In this document: in pieces, positions 6,234 through 9,102 of the stretch | How positions within the stretch are numbered: the stretch's first letter is position 1 | Layout of the letters: each line of letters starts with the position of its first letter | NCBI GenBank assembly: GCA_031259225.1 | Contig: JAIRLT010000179.1 | Coordinates: 1 to 9,102, forward strand | Direction of reading: 5' to 3' | Length of the DNA: 9,102 nucleotides | Source of the DNA: Prevotellaceae bacterium | GTDB taxonomy: Bacteria; Bacteroidota; Bacteroidia; Bacteroidales; UBA932 | The notes under the pieces: generated by a model | What the model was told of the DNA's origin: nothing | Databases searched by the model: none | What the model saw: only the letters and a program-made list of their open reading frames with translations | Program-made: the position numbers and the translations under genes

Positions 6234-6590
6234 ATGAAGTTTTTTACAAAGATAGTAATTTTTCTTGTTTTATTTTCGGGATGCGCTTCCTCCCGACCGC
6301 GTGTGGGAAAATCACCTGAAGAAGTTCGTAAAATAAATAACCGGCGCGAATTACGATCGACCCAAAACGCGCGCCAGCAACGGGCGAAAGATGCAAAAGC
6401 AGAAGCGGAAGCGCGACAAAGAAAATTAGAAAAGCTCATGCCGGAAGTAGAAGAACAAAAGAAAATAGAAAAAAAAAGAGCGGAAAAAGCACAGAAAAAA
6501 GGAAAAGAACGGCACCTGAAATGGCAAAGCAAGGAAACAAAAAAACGAATGAAAAAAAGTAAAAAAGAAGCCGAAAAAAACAACAAGTGA
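6234..6590 (+). CDS. Small, highly charged lipoprotein
   Basis: This 118-residue protein starts with MKFFTKIVIFLVLFSGC, a compact lipoprotein signal peptide with Cys17 as the lipidated residue. After a short linker (ASSRPRVGKSPEEV), nearly the whole mature chain (about 30-118) is made of Lys, Arg, Glu, Gln and Ala. It is predicted to be one long charged helix or coiled coil with a strongly basic C-terminus (KKRMKKSKKEAEKNNK). I recognise no domain. A periplasmic peptidoglycan- or LPS-contacting rod is conceivable but only a guess. The start follows a -7 element closely, and earlier in-frame codons would lie upstream of that promoter. Its ATG is 4 nt from the start codon of the divergent lipoprotein gene. 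Poly-A runs near the 3' end make it prone to sequencing frameshifts, but the frame is intact. Confidence 0.72.
   Translation: MKFFTKIVIFLVLFSGCASSRPRVGKSPEEVRKINNRRELRSTQNARQQRAKDAKAEAEARQRKLEKLMPEVEEQKKIEKKRAEKAQKKGKERHLKWQSKETKKRMKKSKKEAEKNNK
6247..6254 (-). promoter_or_regulatory. -7 element TATCTTTG for the Rieske-like lipoprotein gene
   Basis: On the plus strand this reads CAAAGATA; on the minus strand it is a perfect TAnnTTTG, ending 17 nt before the TTG start at 6229. It lies within codons 5-7 of the plus-strand lipoprotein gene. Together with the element at 6218-6225 it forms a 9-bp inverted repeat (TATCTTTGT / ACAAAGATA). Confidence 0.55.
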
Positions 6591-6668
6591 ACTAAGCATT
6601 CAGAGTGCATATCCATATATTAAAATTAGTCGCATTAAATAATTAATCACATTAGCACAGCTAAAGAA

Positions 6669-7160
6669 ATGGAAACATTAGTACCTGTCATTATTGCCGT
6701 TGCCTTTTTCATTTTGCAAGCGATAGCTGCCGCTAACAAGAAAAAGGAAGCCGTCCGGCGGCAGATGCAAAGGGGCGAACAACCGCCTGTTTATGCTCCG
6801 CAGCCGGTAGCGCCGCCGCAAAAAAGCCCGTTTGAACAATTGTTGGAAGCCATGAGGGAACAGGGCGCTATCGGTGATATAGAAGAAGAAGCCATAGAAG
6901 AAACCATCATAGAAACGCCGGAAGAACCGGAAAAGATACTTTATCCGGCATACAAGCGGATAGCCCTTGAAGAAACGCCCATGCCGGCGGCAGGTAGCGC
7001 AACTATGGCGCCTGCCGTTGCAACCATAGCGATTGACGAAGAAGAAACAAATGCTTTTGCCGAACCGCAAAAACAGAAACATTGGTTTTTCCCCGAACCG
7101 TTCGATGCAGGGAAAGCCATTGTGTACAGCGAAATCATACGCCCAAAATTCAACGAATAA
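6669..7160 (+). CDS. Membrane-anchored conserved hypothetical protein
   Basis: This 163-residue protein has one N-terminal membrane segment (about 4-22, VPVIIAVAFFILQAIAAA) followed at once by a basic patch (KKKEAVRRQ), which favours an N-out, C-in anchor. A proline-rich stretch (39-54), an acidic low-complexity region (70-90) and Ala-rich linkers follow. It ends with FDAGKAIVYSEIIRPKF (145-161). From memory, a terminal F-D-x-x-K-A-x-I/V-Y-S-E-I motif is shared by many uncharacterised Bacteroidetes proteins with an N-terminal anchor, so the conserved part is probably the C-terminal tail, docking to something in the cytoplasm. That role is inference. The 78-nt upstream gap shows no TAnnTTTG element, so transcription may continue from the lipoprotein gene. 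Confidence 0.8.
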   Translation: METLVPVIIAVAFFILQAIAAANKKKEAVRRQMQRGEQPPVYAPQPVAPPQKSPFEQLLEAMREQGAIGDIEEEAIEETIIETPEEPEKILYPAYKRIALEETPMPAAGSATMAPAVATIAIDEEETNAFAEPQKQKHWFFPEPFDAGKAIVYSEIIRPKFNE

Positions 7161-7176
7161 CAACTCGCCGGAGCGC

Positions 7177-7203
7177 GGGGTTTCGCCCGCTGCCCCGAAA
7201 CCC
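7177..7203. repeat. GGGTTTCG/CGAAACCC hairpin
   Basis: GGGTTTCG (7178-7185) and CGAAACCC (7196-7203) form a perfect 8-bp stem around CCCGCTGCCC. It stands 5 nt ahead of a second small hairpin (7208-7220), and the pair looks like a compound palindromic intergenic element of the kind common in Bacteroidales. Membership of a dispersed family cannot be shown from this window. Confidence 0.55.
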
Positions 7204-7207
7204 ATAT

Positions 7208-7239
7208 GCCCTGTCAGGGCTTTTAATCCTGTCTTTTTT
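7208..7239 (+). terminator. Candidate rho-independent terminator after the membrane-anchored gene
   Basis: GCCCT (7208-7212) and AGGGC (7216-7220) form a short GC-rich stem with a GTC loop, followed by TTTT and, 7 nt later, a second T-rich run (TCTTTTTTT). The stem is short, so efficiency is uncertain. It lies just upstream of the permease promoter. Confidence 0.45.
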
Positions 7240-7257
7240 TGTTTCGGGAAAAAACCG

Positions 7258-7265
7258 TACTTTTG
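7258..7265 (+). promoter_or_regulatory. Bacteroidetes-type -7 element TACTTTTG
   Basis: TACTTTTG matches TAnnTTTG and is preceded by a TTG at 7239-7241, 16 nt upstream, somewhat closer than the usual -33 spacing. It leaves a leader of roughly 90 nt before the permease ATG, unlike the leaderless arrangement at 278 and 6234. Confidence 0.65.
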
Positions 7266-7286
7266 CACCCCAAAAATACGCAATAA

Positions 7287-7361
7287 ATGCACTTGAACAG
7301 TTATTCCTTTCTGCTTGCTTACCGCGCTACCATTAGCGTTTTTAAAATTGTAAACCATTAA
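7287..7361 (+). other. Possible leader-peptide ORF ahead of the permease
   Basis: Between the -7 element and the permease ATG there is an ORF of 24 codons beginning MHLNSYSFLLAYRATISVF. Its TAA ends 3 nt before the permease start and in the same frame. Its size and position would suit translational coupling or a leader peptide. An ORF this short can arise by chance and there is no codon-bias evidence, so support is weak. Confidence 0.2.
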
Positions 7362-7364
7362 ACT

Positions 7365-8621
7365 ATGCACAAAAAAAATCCTTCCCCCCTCTTTTGGGTA
7401 CCTTCTGTTTATTTTGCTATGGGCTTGCCTTTCGTGGTGTTAAACATGGTGTCGGTACTGATGTTCCGGCGCATGGATATTTCCGATACGCAAATCGCTT
7501 TTTGGACGTCGCTAATCATGCTCCCATGGACGCTAAAACCCTTGTGGAGCCCGTTCCTTGGCATGTTCCGGACAAAGAAATTTTTCGTCGTGCTGACGCA
7601 AATTGTTACCGGCGTGGTGTTCGGGCTGGTGGCTGTATCCTTGCAATTGCCCGGTTTCTTTGCCGTGGCGGTGGCTTTGCTCTTCATCATTGCTTTTAGC
7701 GGCGCGACGCACGACATCGCCACCGACGGCGTGTATATGACAGAACTAAGCAAAACCGAACAGGCGAAATATATCGGGTGGCAAGGCGCTTTCTATAACC
7801 TGGCAAAAGTCGCCGCTACGGGCGGGCTGGTCTATTTGGCAGGATTTCTGATAGGGCGCATCGGGAATGTGTATGCATGGATGACCATCATGGCTGCCTG
7901 CGGAGCGGTCATGTTGCTGCTGGGCGCCTATCACGGGAAGATGCTGCCCGGCGGCGGGCAGGAGGCAGGAAAGGAACATTCGTTCCGCGGTACGCTGGGG
8001 AGCCTCTGGGAAGTTCTCCGGGCTTTCTTCATAAAAAAGCATATTGGATGGTATATACTATTCATTATACTCTACCGCTTTGCCGAAGGGTTTGTAATGA
8101 AAATCGTGCCGCTCTTCCTCAGTGCGCCTGTGGGGAAACAGGGGCTGGGATTGACGGAAGAGCAAATCGGGCTGTATTACGGCACTTTCGGCGCCATTGC
8201 ATTTGTCATCGGATCATTGCTCTCGGGATATTATATTTCCGCCAGGGGATTGAAGAAAACCCTCTTTTCCCTGTGCTGCGCTTTCAATATTCCCTTTGTG
8301 GTTTACTTGTTGCTGGCGGTTTACCAGCCGGCGAGCGGATGGTTAATTTCCAGCGCTATTGTATTTGAATATTTCGGCTATGGATTTGGATTTGTTGGAC
8401 TCACGCTGTTTATGATGCAACAGGTTGCGCCCGGTAAATTCCAAATGGCGCACTATGCGTTTGCCACCGGCGTCATGAACTTGGGCGTCATGTTGCCCGG
8501 CATGATGAGCGGGTTACTCAGCACGTGGCTGGGCTATAAATATTTTTTCATTTTTGTGATGATAGCCACCATCCCGGCTTTTTTGGCAACGTATTTCGTG
8601 CCGTTTACAAACAAAGAATAA
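7365..8621 (+). CDS. MFS permease, AmpG/PAT-like
   Basis: This 418-residue inner-membrane transporter has about twelve hydrophobic segments, roughly at 10-32, 44-64, 74-93, 97-114, 143-163, 168-188, 226-244, 270-291, 298-319, 324-349, 365-387 and 391-412. A charged central loop (about 190-225) separates the two six-helix halves, as in the major facilitator fold. WTLKPLWSPFLG (55-66) and THDIATDGVYMTEL (115-128) are the signatures that place it near the AmpG/PAT branch, whose known members import anhydromuropeptides for cell-wall recycling. Many Bacteroidetes paralogues with the same signatures are thought to carry sugars or muropeptides, so the substrate is open. No recycling enzyme lies beside it here. 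The ATG follows a typical AT-rich unstructured stretch (CCATTAAACT), which replaces a Shine-Dalgarno sequence in this phylum. A strong terminator follows. Confidence 0.88.
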   Translation: MHKKNPSPLFWVPSVYFAMGLPFVVLNMVSVLMFRRMDISDTQIAFWTSLIMLPWTLKPLWSPFLGMFRTKKFFVVLTQIVTGVVFGLVAVSLQLPGFFAVAVALLFIIAFSGATHDIATDGVYMTELSKTEQAKYIGWQGAFYNLAKVAATGGLVYLAGFLIGRIGNVYAWMTIMAACGAVMLLLGAYHGKMLPGGGQEAGKEHSFRGTLGSLWEVLRAFFIKKHIGWYILFIILYRFAEGFVMKIVPLFLSAPVGKQGLGLTEEQIGLYYGTFGAIAFVIGSLLSGYYISARGLKKTLFSLCCAFNIPFVVYLLLAVYQPASGWLISSAIVFEYFGYGFGFVGLTLFMMQQVAPGKFQMAHYAFATGVMNLGVMLPGMMSGLLSTWLGYKYFFIFVMIATIPAFLATYFVPFTNKE

Positions 8622-8674
8622 CCTCTCCTGCCTTTAGTAGGAACAATTTAAAGATTTAAAAATTCAAATATTTC

Positions 8675-8719
8675 AAAAAAAACCGCCGGTACATTTCTGC
8701 ACCGGCAGTTCTTTTTTTT
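8675..8719. terminator. Bidirectional rho-independent terminator
   Basis: GCCGGT (8685-8690) and ACCGGC (8701-8706) form a stem with a 10-nt loop. An uninterrupted T8 run follows at 8712-8719, and an A8 run precedes the stem at 8675-8682. On either strand the hairpin is therefore followed by a U tract. It sits between the 3' ends of the converging permease and minus-strand partial gene and should stop both. Confidence 0.85.
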
Positions 8720-8720
8720 A

Positions 8721-8755
8721 GGGCAAAGGGTACAAGGTAAAGGGTGAAGGGGGCT
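8721..8755. repeat. Heptad array, GGGTAAA type
   Basis: Five purine-rich 7-mers run in register: GGGCAAA, GGGTACA, AGGTAAA, GGGTGAA and GGGGGCT. The array begins 2 nt after the terminator T tract and abuts the next repeat module. Confidence 0.7.
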
Positions 8756-8812
8756 GGCGCGTCAGCAGCTTTCCACTCTCCATTCTCCACTCTCCATTCG
8801 CGAAGCGCCAGC
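8753..8812. repeat. Heptad array (CTCTCCA type) bounded by an 8-bp inverted repeat
   Basis: GCTGGCGC (8753-8760) and GCGCCAGC (8805-8812) are perfect inverted copies enclosing the GGCGCGTCAGCA module and a 7-nt-period array: CTTTCCA, CTCTCCA, TTCTCCA, CTCTCCA (8769-8796). It is the second copy of the composite element at 39-84. Both copies share the TGGCGCGTCAGCA module and CTCCATTCTC/CTCTCCATTC heptads. CGAAGCGCC then follows the array (8801-8809 here, 119-128 region there). Confidence 0.8.
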
Positions 8813-8840
8813 ACTGCCTACTGCCCACTGCCCACTGCCT
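8813..8840. repeat. Heptad array, ACTGCCC type
   Basis: Four 7-mers stand in perfect register: ACTGCCT, ACTGCCC, ACTGCCC, ACTGCCT. The array ends one base before the stop codon of the minus-strand partial gene, so it forms the start of that gene's 3' untranslated region. Confidence 0.8.
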
Positions 8841-8841
8841 G

Positions 8842-9102
8842 CTACGGCACCATTGTTTCCTGCATTTCGCTCCAGGGTCCTTTTTCGCCACGGGTGTTTT
8901 CCCAGCGGAGAGCGAAATACAGGGGCTGCCCGCGCTGGTCGTTCTCGAACGACAAGGTTAGCGGCGAGTGCGTGTCGAAGCTCGAGTGCGACAGGTCTTG
9001 CCAGCGCGCCGGACGCTCGCCGCCAAGCGACCACCCGATTTCCGCGCCATGCTGACCGAAAGGCTTCGCTTCCGCATGTTTTCCGCCCTTTTCAAAAAAA
9101 TG
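8842..9102 (-). CDS. C-terminal part of a Bacteroidetes hypothetical protein (runs off the right edge)
   Basis: The minus strand is open from the window edge to a TAG at 8844-8842, giving 86 residues of a C-terminus; the start lies outside. Readable landmarks are GAEIGWSLGGERP, WQDLSHSSFDTHSPLTLSF, NDQRGQPLYFALRWEN and TRGEKGPWSEMQETMVP. From memory, a tail of the form RG..VY.A.RWEN.RGEKGPWSE....P, preceded by a DL.HS.F.T.SPL segment, is shared by a family of uncharacterised Bacteroidetes proteins with a beta-sandwich (fibronectin-III-like) C-terminal domain. The aromatic and strand pattern here fits that. Its function is unknown. The first in-frame Met codons here lie near the stop, so no start can be placed. 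Base composition is more GC-rich than in the lipoprotein genes. It converges with the permease gene across the terminator. Confidence 0.8.
   Translation of the reverse strand, partial: HFFEKGGKHAEAKPFGQHGAEIGWSLGGERPARWQDLSHSSFDTHSPLTLSFENDQRGQPLYFALRWENTRGEKGPWSEMQETMVP

Noticed and set aside
6230..6616. N-terminal extension of the Rieske-like lipoprotein frame
   Set aside because: The extension is the antisense of the basic lipoprotein gene. The Phe-rich stretch is the complement of its Lys/Glu codons, and it would bury the lipoprotein signal peptide in the middle of the protein.
6678..7370. Minus-strand frame of 230 codons opposite the anchored hypothetical protein
   Set aside because: Phe/Arg-rich composition is the complement of Glu/Ala/Pro codons in the plus-strand gene, which has a clear membrane anchor and terminal motif.
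8721..8840. CRISPR-like array
   Set aside because: The repeats are contiguous 7-mers without spacers, of three unrelated types, and no cas gene is nearby.
8762..9034. Minus-strand frame of 90 codons at the right end
   Set aside because: It is in a different frame from the partial gene at 8842-9102, whose protein has a recognisable tail ending in a stop beside the repeat. This frame translates the heptad repeats and is Arg/Ala-rich.

Overview
The window looks like an ordinary stretch of a Bacteroidetes chromosome, most likely order Bacteroidales. Three things point there. Bacteroidetes-type -7 promoter elements (TAnnTTTG) stand in front of several genes, and Shine-Dalgarno sequences are absent. 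The gene families are typical of the group: a DUF4296 lipoprotein, a short bacterial acyl-ACP thioesterase, a 192-residue rubrerythrin, and a protein ending in a WENTRGEKGPWSE-type tail. Lipoprotein signal peptides are frequent. The species cannot be named from the sequence alone.

Layout. Bases 1-277 are a patchwork of dispersed intergenic repeats, possibly preceded by the last codons of an unidentified gene. A plus-strand operon follows: DUF4296 lipoprotein (278-1081), metal-dependent amidohydrolase/deaminase (1091-2290) and a COG0731-type radical SAM enzyme (2268-3053, overlapping its neighbour by 23 nt). An acyl-ACP thioesterase (3206-3961) has its own promoter. It converges on a minus-strand group that reads, in order of transcription, a Rieske-like lipoprotein (6229-5780), rubrerythrin (5744-5166) and DNA polymerase III delta' subunit (5129-3996). 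Head-to-head with that group lies a plus-strand basic lipoprotein (6234-6590), then a membrane-anchored conserved hypothetical (6669-7160) and an AmpG/PAT-like MFS permease (7365-8621). A bidirectional terminator (8675-8719) and three back-to-back heptanucleotide repeat blocks (8721-8840) separate the permease from the 3' end of a minus-strand gene that runs off the right edge.

Functions are mainly housekeeping: fatty-acid release, clamp loading, peroxide defence in an anaerobe, a possible tRNA or cofactor modification, and cell-wall or sugar uptake. I see no defence system, biosynthetic cluster, CRISPR array, insertion sequence, tRNA or rRNA.

The most interesting items are small in scale. 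The two lipoprotein genes at about 6.23 kb have start codons only 4 nt apart, and each one's -7 element lies inside the other's coding sequence. A modular repeat family built on 7-nt periods sits at both ends of the window. The Rieske-like lipoprotein has lost both histidine ligands.
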